From NCBI GenBank assembly GCA_902494065.1, contig CABURZ010000022.1, positions 1 to 16,524 of the forward strand: 16,524 nucleotides of DNA, in the 5' to 3' direction. The DNA is from an uncultured Sneathia sp. (lineage in GTDB: Bacteria; Fusobacteriota; Fusobacteriia; Fusobacteriales; Leptotrichiaceae). The translations under genes and the position numbers were made by a program. Numbering within the stretch: the first letter of the stretch is position 1; each line of letters opens with the position of its first letter. Of the stretch, positions 1 through 7,560 are shown in pieces. Below the pieces are notes generated by a model. It ran no database searches. It saw nothing but the letters and a program-made list of their open reading frames with translations, and had not been told where the DNA came from.

Positions 1-18
1 AAAAAAAAAAAAAAAAAA
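1..18. repeat. Poly-A homopolymer tract (at least 18 A)
   Basis: The window opens with 18 consecutive A residues, and the tract may extend beyond the edge. It lies just before a candidate -10 box for the outer-membrane protein gene, so it would fall in the spacer between the -35 and -10 elements. Homopolymers in that position change length by slippage and switch surface-protein genes on and off in several Gram-negative bacteria. That role here is inferred. Confidence 0.7.
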
Positions 19-21
19 TGA

Positions 22-30
22 TATTATAAA
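22..30 (+). promoter_or_regulatory. Candidate -10 region of the outer-membrane protein gene
   Basis: TATTAT at 22-27, overlapped by TATAAA at 25-30, lies 29-37 bases before the ATG at 59. A -35 box with a 17-base spacer would fall just outside the window, so only half the promoter can be judged. A strong ribosome-binding site (GAGGGG, 45-50) follows before the start codon. Confidence 0.4.
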
Positions 31-58
31 CTTATATTTATTAAGAGGGGATTAAGAA

Positions 59-1372
59 ATGAAAAAATTTTTAATAGTTATGATGTTTTTTAGTACAATA
101 GCCTTTTCTAAAGAGTTAGCTTTTAAATTTAAATTTGATGGTAAAATATATGAATTATCTGAAAATAAACCAGCTGAAATCACTTATAAATATAAAAGTG
201 ATCCTCCTGTTAAATTTACTTTAAAAGTTATAAACACAGGGCTAGATAAAAATTATTATATAATACAATATGAAAATGAAAAGAACAAAAAATTTCAGAC
301 AAAATTTTCAAAAAGTAGTAGTTTTTATCAAGAAGGCAATTTTAATTTTACTTATACATACAACAACAAAAAAATAACAACAATAAAAGTTGGAATAGTT
401 AAAAAAGATAATTCTTTTCAATTAATGTCCGCTGTATTTGATGATAATATAGATTTTCTTGCTTCAACTATTAGAAGTCTTGATAATAGAAAAAGTAACA
501 CATTTAAGCTAAACAAGAATTATTCCATTTGGAGTAACTATTCAATAACTTATTTAAATAAAAATTTTCTAGGTTTGAAAAAAATTATATTTATTCAAAA
601 TAAAGGTCTTGAATTTGTAAAACAGGATAAACCAAATAAAATTTATAAAAAACAAAGTGTTATACAACAATTTAGTATGGGTATAGATAAAATAAGTAAA
701 GATAATTCTTTAAATGGTGCATACTTAACATTTGGATTAGAAAATACAAAAAATTTTAGACCTAATTATTTTGATAATAATACCTTTACAGTAACATACG
801 ATAAAAATAGCTTTCATACAGCAGATACCGTTGCTACAATGTTTGGTGTTGGAGTTAATCGTACACAAAACTTTTCAAATGGCATATATTATGACACATT
901 AGCTCAAATTTCAACCTTTAATAGAAAAATGAAATCTCATGATGGACAATATGCAAATTCTCGTTCTTATGCTATAAGTACATCATTTGAAACTGGAATT
1001 AAATGCAATGTAACTCCAAATTTTTCTATTACACCACAAGTGCAACAAGTGTACCATTACTATAATCAAAAAAATTTTGTTGATAGCAATAATATTACTA
1101 TGCCTCGTCAAACAAAGCATGTATTAAACACAAGACTTGGTATTAAATCAAAATACAAAAATTTTTATGCTAATGTAAATACATACTTAGATTATTATAA
1201 AAAGTTAAATACAGTTGATATTGAGGGAGAATTAGGTTATCAAGGAAAATTAAAAAATAACATAAACATTAATTCAAATGTTAGTTTTAGAAAAGAAATA
1301 TATAGTAAAGAAAAATTTAATGATAATTATAATAACTATTCTATAAAATTAAATTTAGGCATTATATATTAG
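59..1372 (+). CDS. Exported outer-membrane beta-barrel protein, autotransporter-like C-terminus
   Basis: This 437-residue protein has a typical signal peptide: a Lys-rich start, a hydrophobic core at residues 4-15, and likely cleavage near residue 17 (AFS before KE). Residues 20-190 form a polar, Lys/Asn/Tyr-rich region of unknown fold. From about residue 200 to the end, short alternating hydrophobic/polar strands rich in Tyr, Phe and Asn resemble an autotransporter beta-domain. They include a segment around 'NFSITPQVQQVYHYY', and the chain ends in an aromatic residue (LNLGIIY), a common barrel-insertion signal. The start is supported by a GAGGGG ribosome-binding site. The passenger part is too short for a classical large adhesin, so the protein could also be a porin-like barrel. 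It is the only plus-strand gene in the window and ends directly in a terminator hairpin. The precise function is unknown. Confidence 0.7.
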   Translation: MKKFLIVMMFFSTIAFSKELAFKFKFDGKIYELSENKPAEITYKYKSDPPVKFTLKVINTGLDKNYYIIQYENEKNKKFQTKFSKSSSFYQEGNFNFTYTYNNKKITTIKVGIVKKDNSFQLMSAVFDDNIDFLASTIRSLDNRKSNTFKLNKNYSIWSNYSITYLNKNFLGLKKIIFIQNKGLEFVKQDKPNKIYKKQSVIQQFSMGIDKISKDNSLNGAYLTFGLENTKNFRPNYFDNNTFTVTYDKNSFHTADTVATMFGVGVNRTQNFSNGIYYDTLAQISTFNRKMKSHDGQYANSRSYAISTSFETGIKCNVTPNFSITPQVQQVYHYYNQKNFVDSNNITMPRQTKHVLNTRLGIKSKYKNFYANVNTYLDYYKKLNTVDIEGELGYQGKLKNNININSNVSFRKEIYSKEKFNDNYNNYSIKLNLGIIY

Positions 1373-1400
1373 GGGCTGTTTTTACACTGCCCCTTTCCTT
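1372..1400 (+). terminator. Rho-independent terminator of the outer-membrane protein gene
   Basis: GGGGC (1372-1376) pairs with GCCCC (1389-1393). The stem overlaps the last base of the TAG stop and is followed by TTTCCTT. Two further pairs may form inside after one mismatch. The FNT gene converges from the other side and stops at 1399, so the hairpin may also end the minus-strand unit, although that strand lacks a clear T-run after the stem. Confidence 0.65.
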
Positions 1401-2154
1401 ATTCCTTATTTGCATACCATAATCCTATTGTAACAAATATTCCACCACCTATAAAGTTTCCTATAGTAACAAATAGAAAATTATATAATATAGCACCTAT
1501 TGTTACACCTTCAAATCCATACATGTATGATAGTGGAAGATATAGCATATTAGCTACAACGTGACTATAACCTAAAAGGATAAATAACATTATTGGAAAC
1601 CAAATTCCAAATATTTTTGATATACCATCTTTTGCAATATACCCTAAAAGTGAAGCTGTACAAACTAAAATATTACACATTATTCCTTTTAATATTAAAT
1701 CTAATGCTCCTGTTTCTAACTTATGATGAGCATATACTTGTAATACTTTAACTGATTCTTCATTAAAAGTATGAGTTTTATAAGTAACATATGCAACAAG
1801 TATTCCACCTATTAAATTAAATATCCATACTATAAACAGTATTTTTAGCATTTTAGTTAATTTCATTTTCTTTTCTATAACTGCTATAGTCATCATACAA
1901 TTGCTTGTAAAAAGTTCAAATTTAAGTAAAATTATCGCTATTAAACCTACTGGGAAAACACAGGCTCCCAAAAATTTAGCTAAATTTACATTAGTAAAAA
2001 ATATATCTGAACTAACAAAGATATTTCATATAGCACCTAATGCTATAAATACTCCTGCTAGTATAGCAAGTATTGCTAACTGTAATAGATTTTTTTCTTC
2101 TCTATGATTACCAGCCTCTATTACATACTCTAATAATTCCGATATTGTTTTCAT
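1399..2154 (-). pseudogene. Formate/nitrite transporter (FNT) family channel, interrupted by in-frame UGA
   Basis: Read from the ATG at 2154 (AGGAG ribosome-binding site just upstream), this frame gives 251 codons, the normal FNT length, with one TGA at codon 43 (2026-2028). After the TGA the frame is intact. It carries the family landmarks: the ELFTSN segment (residues 80-85), the 'GIMCNILVCTA' helix, the pore histidine in 'GYSHVVANM' (about His198), and 'TIGNFIGGG' near the end. FNT proteins are pentameric inner-membrane channels for formate, nitrite, hydrosulfide or similar anions. The residues around the stop read GAI-stop-NIFVSS. Homologues commonly have Gly or another small residue there, so a GGA to TGA change is likely. 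A frame from a TTG at 1971 is open but lacks the first helix and has no ribosome-binding site. It is the last gene of the minus-strand unit, 16 bases after the DJ-1 gene. It is probably inactivated, or it is a sequencing error. Confidence 0.8.
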
Positions 2155-2170
2155 CTCATCTCCTAATTAT

Positions 2171-2725
2171 CTATTTTTTATATACTATTGCCTTTTCAAC
2201 TTCAGCTCTTGCTTCTTTTCCTTTAATTGTTTCTACTAATTGTAATCCCATATCTATTGCTGCAGCTGCTGCTCTTCCTGTTATTACATTATCTGATACA
2301 ACAACATTTTGATATACTAATTTCGCTCCACCTTCTGTTAAGAAATGTTGGAATGTAGGAAAACTTATTGCATTTCTATTTTCTAATATATTTAATTTAG
2401 CTAATACTGATGGTGCAGCACATATTGCTGTAACATATTTATTATTTTCATACATAGATTTGACTGCATCTAATAATTCTTGTGAATTATAGTAATTAGA
2501 TGTTCCAGGCCCTCCTGGTAAAAATACTAAATCATAAGTAGTTAAATCTACATCGCTTAATTTCTTATCTACTTTTATATCAACATTTATAGCACTTTTA
2601 ACATATTCTTTATTTTCTACTGATATTGTATCTACATCTATTTTAGCTCTTCTCATCATATCTAATGGAGCCATTGCTTCAACTATTTCAAAGCCTTGCA
2701 CTAATACTACTGCTACTTTTTTCAT
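2171..2725 (-). CDS. DJ-1/PfpI (ThiJ) family protein
   Basis: The 184-residue product covers the whole single-domain DJ-1/PfpI fold. Family signatures are visible: the N-terminal strand VAVVLVQGFE with Glu16, which aligns with the acid that contacts the reactive cysteine in DJ-1; 'PLDMMRRA' (20-27); 'FLPGG' (68-72); the nucleophile-elbow 'ICAAPSVLA' with Cys102; and 'VITGRAAAAAIDMGLQLV' in the C-terminal half. It is closest to the DJ-1/YajL branch, whose members are linked to oxidative or carbonyl stress. Deglycase and chaperone activities are claimed for some members but debated. The start has a good AGAGGTG ribosome-binding site. It sits between the broken restriction-modification locus and the FNT gene and is the only apparently intact gene of that distal segment. 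Confidence 0.85.
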   Translation of the reverse strand: MKKVAVVLVQGFEIVEAMAPLDMMRRAKIDVDTISVENKEYVKSAINVDIKVDKKLSDVDLTTYDLVFLPGGPGTSNYYNSQELLDAVKSMYENNKYVTAICAAPSVLAKLNILENRNAISFPTFQHFLTEGGAKLVYQNVVVSDNVITGRAAAAAIDMGLQLVETIKGKEARAEVEKAIVYKK

Positions 2726-2735
2726 ATAATCACCT

Positions 2736-3200
2736 CTATTTTTTATATCTAATTTGTAAATTTAAAGTAAAATAAACTTCTCCATTTTTATTAATTTTTA
2801 AATCTAACATATTGTATCGTGTAGAACTCGGTGTATCTAATCTTGAATAATTCAACAGAAACTTTTTAACCTCTTTTTGATGATATATTAAATCTAGTAA
2901 ATATACATTCTTATCTTTAGATACTAACAAAATACCTCCGTCAACTAAATTATACCCTTCCCATTTTATACTTGGAAGCATTCCAAAACTGACTGCAATC
3001 AAAAAATCTTCTAATTTTTTAATTGATACTTTACTATTATTATAAATTTTACTTTGTTTAAATAGATCTAAAAGATTTTTATTATTATATTTATATGAAT
3101 TTAATTTACTCTTTTTTTGTCCCACATTTTCTAATCCATCATATTCTTTTACATATTGTCTTATTATATTTCTTTCTTTTCCAGATCCTCCTGTTGCCAT
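2736..3200 (-). pseudogene. Remnant: methyltransferase 3' fragment joined to C-terminal third of a HpaII-like restriction endonuclease
   Basis: This 154-codon open frame is not an independent gene. Its ATG has no ribosome-binding site, and its first ~33 residues (ATGGSGKERN and what follows) continue the target-recognition region of the upstream C5-methyltransferase in a different frame. From about residue 36 the character changes. 'LEDFLIAVSFGMLPS', 'DGGILLV', 'LDTPSSTRYN' and the terminal 'LNLQIRYKK' resemble the C-terminus of HpaII-type restriction endonucleases, which are about 350 residues long. Only about 115 residues of that protein are present. The methyltransferase motifs IX-X and the endonuclease N-terminal two-thirds are absent, so a deletion has apparently fused the two genes. 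The endonuclease assignment is from recalled family motifs and should be tested by profile search. No function is expected. Confidence 0.6.
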
Positions 3201-3250
3201 TATAGTATTTGCTATAGTTTTTTTTCATCATTAACTACAATATATCCAAA

Positions 3251-3979
3251 TCAAGAACCTTTACTTTGATGCTTATCTCTATGTTTATTTAACGTATTTA
3301 CATATATGTCTGTTAAATAAAATTTAGGATCAACCTTCTTTTCTAATAAATCATTCAAATTATTATATAAATTCAATTTATGTTTATTTGGTAATTTAGG
3401 AAAAGTATATCCATCTTTTAAATCTTTAGTTTTAAATCCCATAATAAATATTCTTGCTCTTTTTTGTGGTATTCCAAAATTATATGGAGTTCTTACAATA
3501 TCTTCACTTTTTGCAGTATAAAATTCTGAGTTTTTTAATTTATTTACTCCTACTATGCTATAACCTAAATCTATCAAACTTTTAACTATAATATGAAATG
3601 TTTTACCTTTATCATGTGTTAATAACCCCTCAACATTTTCTAATAAAAAAGCTTTTGGATTAGTAGATTTTAATATTTCTAACACATCAAATATTAATGT
3701 TCCTCTAATTTTATCACAAAATCCATTTTTTAATCCTGCAATAGAAAAAGCTTGGCAAGGAAATCCTGCCAATAAAACATCATATTGTATATTTTTAACT
3801 TTTTCTTTAAATTCTTTGGTAGTTACATCATTATATGGATTTTCTCCAAAAAGATGCTCATATGTTTTGCAAGCATATTTATCAATTTCACAAGACAATA
3901 CATTTTCAAAATTTTTAGTTTTTTCAAAACCGTGCCTTATTCCACCTATACCTGCAAATAAATCTATTGTTTTGTACAC
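3251..3979 (-). pseudogene. DNA (cytosine-5-)-methyltransferase, truncated (type II restriction-modification)
   Basis: This 242-codon frame carries the N-terminal catalytic motifs of a C5-cytosine methyltransferase: motif I DLFAGIGG (residues 6-13), motif IV GFPCQAFS with the catalytic Cys, motif VI ENVEG, and motif VIII QKRARIFIMGF. It starts at GTG (3979) behind a G-rich ribosome-binding site, 8 bases after ptsI. It ends at a TGA (3251-3253) inside 'KGS-stop-FGY', where the family has a Gly before FGY. Past the TGA the homology continues in frame (FGYIVVNDEKK) until an A8 run (3218-3225 on the plus strand as T8). There a one-base shift is needed to continue into 'TIANTIMATGGSGKERN', which is part of the next open frame. 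Motifs IX and X are missing altogether. A HpaII-like specificity is inferred from the adjacent endonuclease remnant. It is almost certainly inactive. Confidence 0.8.
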
Positions 3980-3987
3980 AGACCCCC

Positions 3988-5697
3988 CTATCTAAGGCTA
4001 TCTATTACATCTTCTGGTGTATCCTTACTTAAGATTAAATCTCTGTATTTTTTTGCATCCTCATATCTAGTATCTCTTATTTTTTTCTTAACTCCTGGTA
4101 TTGAACTTGCACTCATTGAGAATGAATCTAGTCCCATTCCTAAAAGTATTTCAGTTGCTTTTTTATCTCCTGCAAATTCCCCACACATACTAACAGGTAT
4201 TCCTCTGTCATGACCTGCATCTATTACTTTTTGTATAGCTTCTAATACAGCTGGGTTATATGCACTATATAGATTAGAAACCTTTTCATTTCCTCTGTCT
4301 ACTGCTAAGAAATATTGAGTTAAATCATTAGTTCCTATAGAGAAGAAGTCGACTTCTTTTGCAAACTTATACGCTATTATTGCTGTTGAAGGAGTTTCTA
4401 CCATTATTCCTACTTGAATAGTGTTATCATAAACTTTTCCTTCTTTATCTAATTCTAACATACATTCTTTTAATATTTCATTTGATTTTCTAATTTCATT
4501 TATTGAGCATACCATAGGATACATTATTTTTATTTTACCATAAGCACTTGCTCTTAATATTGCTCTTAATTGTGTTTTAAACATATCTTTATGTGTTAAT
4601 GAAATTCTTATAGCACGATATCCTAAAAATGGATTCATTTCTTTTGGTAAATCAAGATATGGTAATTCTTTATCTCCACCTATATCCATAGTTCTAATAG
4701 TAACAGGTTTTCCCTTTAATTTTTGTGCTACTATCTTATATGCATTATATTGTTCTTCTTCAGTTGGCATATGATCTGAGTTCATAAATAGAAATTCTGT
4801 TCTATATAGACCTACACCTTCTCCTCCTGCTTCTAGAACTGCATCTATATCATCTGGTTTACCAATATTTCCCCATACTGCAACTGTTCTTTCATTGCAT
4901 AATGTAGTTGCTGGTAAATCTTTTAATTTTTTCAATTCTTCTTTTTCTTTTAAGAAGTTTTCTTTCTTTTCTTCATAAGCTTTTATTACTTCATCAGTTG
5001 GAGATAAATATACTATACCTCTTTCACCATCTAGCACAAGAAATTCTCCATCTTTCACTGTTTGAAGTATATTTTTCATTCCAACTACTGCTGGTATTTC
5101 TAATGATCTTGCCATTATTGCTGAATGAGCTGTTTTACCACCTAGCTCTGTTATAAATCCTGAACAATTTTTAAGATCTAATTGAGCAGTATCTGAAGGT
5201 GTTAAATCATCTGTTACTACTACAGTATTAGGTTCTAATACAGATAAATCTTTAATTTTAATTCCTAAAGTATTTTTTATCCATCTTTTTCCTATATCAC
5301 GAAGATCTGTAACTCTTTCTCTTAAGTATGCATCTTCTAATTGTGATAATATAGCACAAGTTTCTTCAATTCCTTCATTAATTGAATAAGCTGCACTTAA
5401 TCCATCAGATGTTATTCTATCTTTTATACCTTCTTGAAGATCTTCATCTTCTAACAACTCAATATGAGCATCAAATATTGCAGCTTTATCTTCACCAAGT
5501 TTTTCTTTTACTCTTTCTCTTATTGCAAGCAATTGAGATTTAGTCTTTTTAACTCCATCTTCTAATTTGATAAGCTCTGCTTCGCTAGACATCTTTGAAT
5601 TTTTAATGCTCTCTAAATCAATTTTATCTTCTGTATAAATAAGTGCATTACCCAAAGAGATCCCCTCTGACGCTCCTATACCTGTTAACCTAATCAT
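3988..5697 (-). CDS. ptsI: Phosphoenolpyruvate-protein phosphotransferase (PTS Enzyme I)
   Basis: Enzyme I takes the phosphoryl group from PEP and passes it to HPr (and from there to sugar-specific IIA proteins) in the cytoplasm. The 569-residue length is typical. The N-terminal part holds the HPr-binding helical domain and the phosphohistidine domain with 'GGKTAHSAIMARS' (His191 is the phosphorylated residue). The C-terminal PEP-binding barrel shows 'GVGLYRTEFLFM', 'MVETPSTAI', 'FFSIGTNDLTQY' and 'VSMCGEFAGD' with the active-site Cys. The ATG at 5697 has an ideal AGGAGG ribosome-binding site. HPr (ptsH), its usual neighbour, is not in the window; instead ptsI follows an ankyrin protein gene by 14 bases. 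A DhaM-like PTS protein lies further upstream in the same unit and could be one of its downstream targets. Confidence 0.97.
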   Translation of the reverse strand: MIRLTGIGASEGISLGNALIYTEDKIDLESIKNSKMSSEAELIKLEDGVKKTKSQLLAIRERVKEKLGEDKAAIFDAHIELLEDEDLQEGIKDRITSDGLSAAYSINEGIEETCAILSQLEDAYLRERVTDLRDIGKRWIKNTLGIKIKDLSVLEPNTVVVTDDLTPSDTAQLDLKNCSGFITELGGKTAHSAIMARSLEIPAVVGMKNILQTVKDGEFLVLDGERGIVYLSPTDEVIKAYEEKKENFLKEKEELKKLKDLPATTLCNERTVAVWGNIGKPDDIDAVLEAGGEGVGLYRTEFLFMNSDHMPTEEEQYNAYKIVAQKLKGKPVTIRTMDIGGDKELPYLDLPKEMNPFLGYRAIRISLTHKDMFKTQLRAILRASAYGKIKIMYPMVCSINEIRKSNEILKECMLELDKEGKVYDNTIQVGIMVETPSTAIIAYKFAKEVDFFSIGTNDLTQYFLAVDRGNEKVSNLYSAYNPAVLEAIQKVIDAGHDRGIPVSMCGEFAGDKKATEILLGMGLDSFSMSASSIPGVKKKIRDTRYEDAKKYRDLILSKDTPEDVIDSLR

Positions 5698-5711
5698 AAT
5701 TATGTATCCTC

Positions 5712-6359
5712 CTATTTTAATATACCTAACTCATAATCCCTTATCATCTTAACCATTACACCTTTACCATGTCTTGTAGCAAGATCATATACATCGTAAC
5801 CATTTTTATCTTTTTGTCTTATTTTTGCACCATTTTTTAAAAGTTTTAATACTATCTTTCTATTTTCCTTTAAAACTGCTTCTTGAAGTGCTGTCCAACC
5901 ATCATCTAAACAAGCAGTATTTACAAGAAATTTATAATTATCTATCAAATATTCAGCAACTTTTGTCGACCCATACTCTATTGCTAATACTAAAATTGTC
6001 CTATTAAATACAGAATATGTATTCAAATTTGCTCCTCTTTTTAGCAAAAGCTTTAACATATCTAAATTGTTATATATCACCGCTACAGTAACTGGATCAT
6101 ACCCCTTCCTATTTTTCCAATTTACATCTATTATTGTTCTTTTTTCTTCTGCATCGTTAATAACATTATATGAATTTTTTTTAATTTGTTTTTTAGGACT
6201 TAAAAGTGCTTGTGCATATATATTATTTTTAGTTTTTATTGCTTTAAATAACTGATCTAATGCAGCTTCTTTTAAACTTTCATCTTTATACAACGATATA
6301 CTATTTTCAGAAAAGCTTAGACTAGAAAAAAGTAGTAAAATTAAAAATATTTTTTTCAT
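5712..6359 (-). CDS. Exported ankyrin-repeat protein
   Basis: The 215-residue product begins with a signal peptide (MKKIFLILLLFSSLSFS, cleavage near residue 17). About four ankyrin repeats follow at roughly residues 85-113, 119-148, 154-182 and 187-212, recognisable by patterns such as 'DMLKLLLKRGANLN', 'GWTALQEAVLKENRKIVLKLLKNGA' in part, and 'NGYDVYDLATRHG'. Ankyrin repeats bind proteins, so a periplasmic or surface protein-protein role is likely, but the partner is unknown. The region between the signal and the repeats (20-80) is Lys-rich and unfamiliar. The start codon overlaps the trmD stop (ATGA) and has a GAGGAG ribosome-binding site within trmD, which suggests translational coupling. 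Confidence 0.8.
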   Translation of the reverse strand: MKKIFLILLLFSSLSFSENSISLYKDESLKEAALDQLFKAIKTKNNIYAQALLSPKKQIKKNSYNVINDAEEKRTIIDVNWKNRKGYDPVTVAVIYNNLDMLKLLLKRGANLNTYSVFNRTILVLAIEYGSTKVAEYLIDNYKFLVNTACLDDGWTALQEAVLKENRKIVLKLLKNGAKIRQKDKNGYDVYDLATRHGKGVMVKMIRDYELGILK

Positions 6360-7078
6360 AATAACTCCTCTACAATTTTTCTAAATTCAGGGTCTTCTTC
6401 CAACTTTTTAGAAAATAAGTCGGGACGATTTTTTATAGTTTTTTTTATACTTTGCAATAATCTATATTTTTCTATTTCCTTATGATTCCCACTTAAAAGT
6501 ACACTTGGTACTTTATGACGGCCTAATTCGCTTGGCTTTGTATATTGTGGATATCCTAAAAGTCCATTGAAAAACGAATCTGTTTCATATGATTCTTTTG
6601 TTATTACACCATCAACCTGACGAATTATTGCATCAGTTAAACACAATGCTGGAAGGTCTCCACTAGTTAATACGAAATCTCCTACACTAATTTCTTCATC
6701 TACATATCGCTCAATTACTCTTTCATCTAATCCTTCATATCTACCTGAAATTATTAATAAATCTTCTTTTTTCTTTAAATTTGTTATAACCTTTTGTGTT
6801 AATGGTATACCCTGTGGACTTACAAAAACAACATAAGGTTTTCTATTTTCATTTTTCAATTTAAAAAAATATTTAAAAAATGGTTCCGGCTTTAAAAGCA
6901 TACCAGCTCCTCCACCAAATGGGGTATCATCAACTGTATGATATGAATCTACTGAATAGTCTCTAATATTTACTATTTCATAATTTAAAAGTCCATTTTC
7001 AAATGCTCTTTTATGTATAGTTTGCGACAAGTATAATGAAAAAATTTCTGGAAATAAGGTTAATACTGTTATTTTCAT
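6356..7078 (-). CDS. trmD: tRNA (guanine37-N1)-methyltransferase
   Basis: TrmD uses S-adenosylmethionine to make m1G37 next to the anticodon, preventing +1 frameshifting. The 240-residue length matches the family. Hallmarks include FGGGAGM (54-60), 'FVSPQGIPLTQ' (85-95), the SAM-binding trefoil-knot segment 'IISGRYEGLDERVI' (109-122), 'ISVGDFVLTSGDLPA' (130-144), and 'FFNGLLGYPQYTKP'. The gene overlaps rimM by 4 bases (ATGA) with a GAGGGA ribosome-binding site. The rimM-trmD pair is conserved, but rpsP and rplS, which commonly flank it in bacteria, are absent here. Confidence 0.97.
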   Translation of the reverse strand: MKITVLTLFPEIFSLYLSQTIHKRAFENGLLNYEIVNIRDYSVDSYHTVDDTPFGGGAGMLLKPEPFFKYFFKLKNENRKPYVVFVSPQGIPLTQKVITNLKKKEDLLIISGRYEGLDERVIERYVDEEISVGDFVLTSGDLPALCLTDAIIRQVDGVITKESYETDSFFNGLLGYPQYTKPSELGRHKVPSVLLSGNHKEIEKYRLLQSIKKTIKNRPDLFSKKLEEDPEFRKIVEELL

Positions 7079-7560
7079 CTCATTCCCTCTATTAATTCTA
7101 CCTCTATTACTTCACTATCATCATCTATATTTTTCACAAAAACATCAATAAATGGCACTAATATTTCTTTTACACCTTCAATGACTAAAATATCATGTGC
7201 TGATGTTTCAAGTATATCTACTACCTCTCCAATTCTTTCTTTATTTTCAAATACTTCATATCCTATTACAGATTTTTCTTCTTCATAGTGTGGTAATAAA
7301 TCTTTTCTAATATTCAAATGAAATCCAACTAATTTTTTAGCTTCATCTATATTAGTTATTTCATTAAACGTTAATATTGCTTTAGAATTTGTAATACCTT
7401 CAACTTTTTTTACAGTTAAAATTTTTTGTTCTTCACCTTTTCTAGCCAATATCTGCATATTTACAATTTCATCTATTACTTTAAACTTAGTTGAAATTTT
7501 AACCGATCCTATTAACTTATGTGTAGTAGTAACATGACCTATATAGTATGTATTATTCAT
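7075..7560 (-). CDS. rimM: Ribosome maturation factor RimM
   Basis: RimM binds ribosomal protein S19 and assists late assembly of the 30S head. The 161-residue product has the expected two-part layout: an N-terminal RimM barrel (starts 'YYIGHVTTTHKLIGSVKI', residues 5-22) and a C-terminal PRC-barrel domain ('VIGYEVFENKERIGEVVDIL' region to 'EILVPFIDVFVKNID', about residues 97-145). The start has a strong AGAGGTGG ribosome-binding site located inside the end of the upstream membrane-protein gene, which it overlaps by 8 bases. Its stop TGA overlaps the trmD ATG. Confidence 0.95.
   Translation of the reverse strand: MNNTYYIGHVTTTHKLIGSVKISTKFKVIDEIVNMQILARKGEEQKILTVKKVEGITNSKAILTFNEITNIDEAKKLVGFHLNIRKDLLPHYEEEKSVIGYEVFENKERIGEVVDILETSAHDILVIEGVKEILVPFIDVFVKNIDDDSEVIEVELIEGMR

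Noticed and set aside
1399..1971. FNT gene starting at TTG 1971 as a normal 190-residue protein
   Set aside because: It would lack the first membrane helix, has no ribosome-binding site, and clear FNT homology continues upstream to an ATG with AGGAG.
1995..2028. Selenocysteine insertion at the FNT UGA, with a weak ATATC/GATAT hairpin just downstream
   Set aside because: FNT channels have no conserved Cys/Sec at this position, and a five-pair AT stem with a 12-base loop is expected by chance in DNA this AT-rich.
2736..3200. An independent 154-residue gene starting at ATG 3200
   Set aside because: There is no ribosome-binding site, and the first residues (ATGGSGKERN) are internal methyltransferase sequence reached by a frameshift.
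2026..3253. Alternative genetic code (UGA read as Gly or Trp)
   Set aside because: TGG encodes Trp in conserved proteins, and TGA ends trmD, rimM and alr exactly where those families end. Only two internal TGA codons were found, both in accessory genes.
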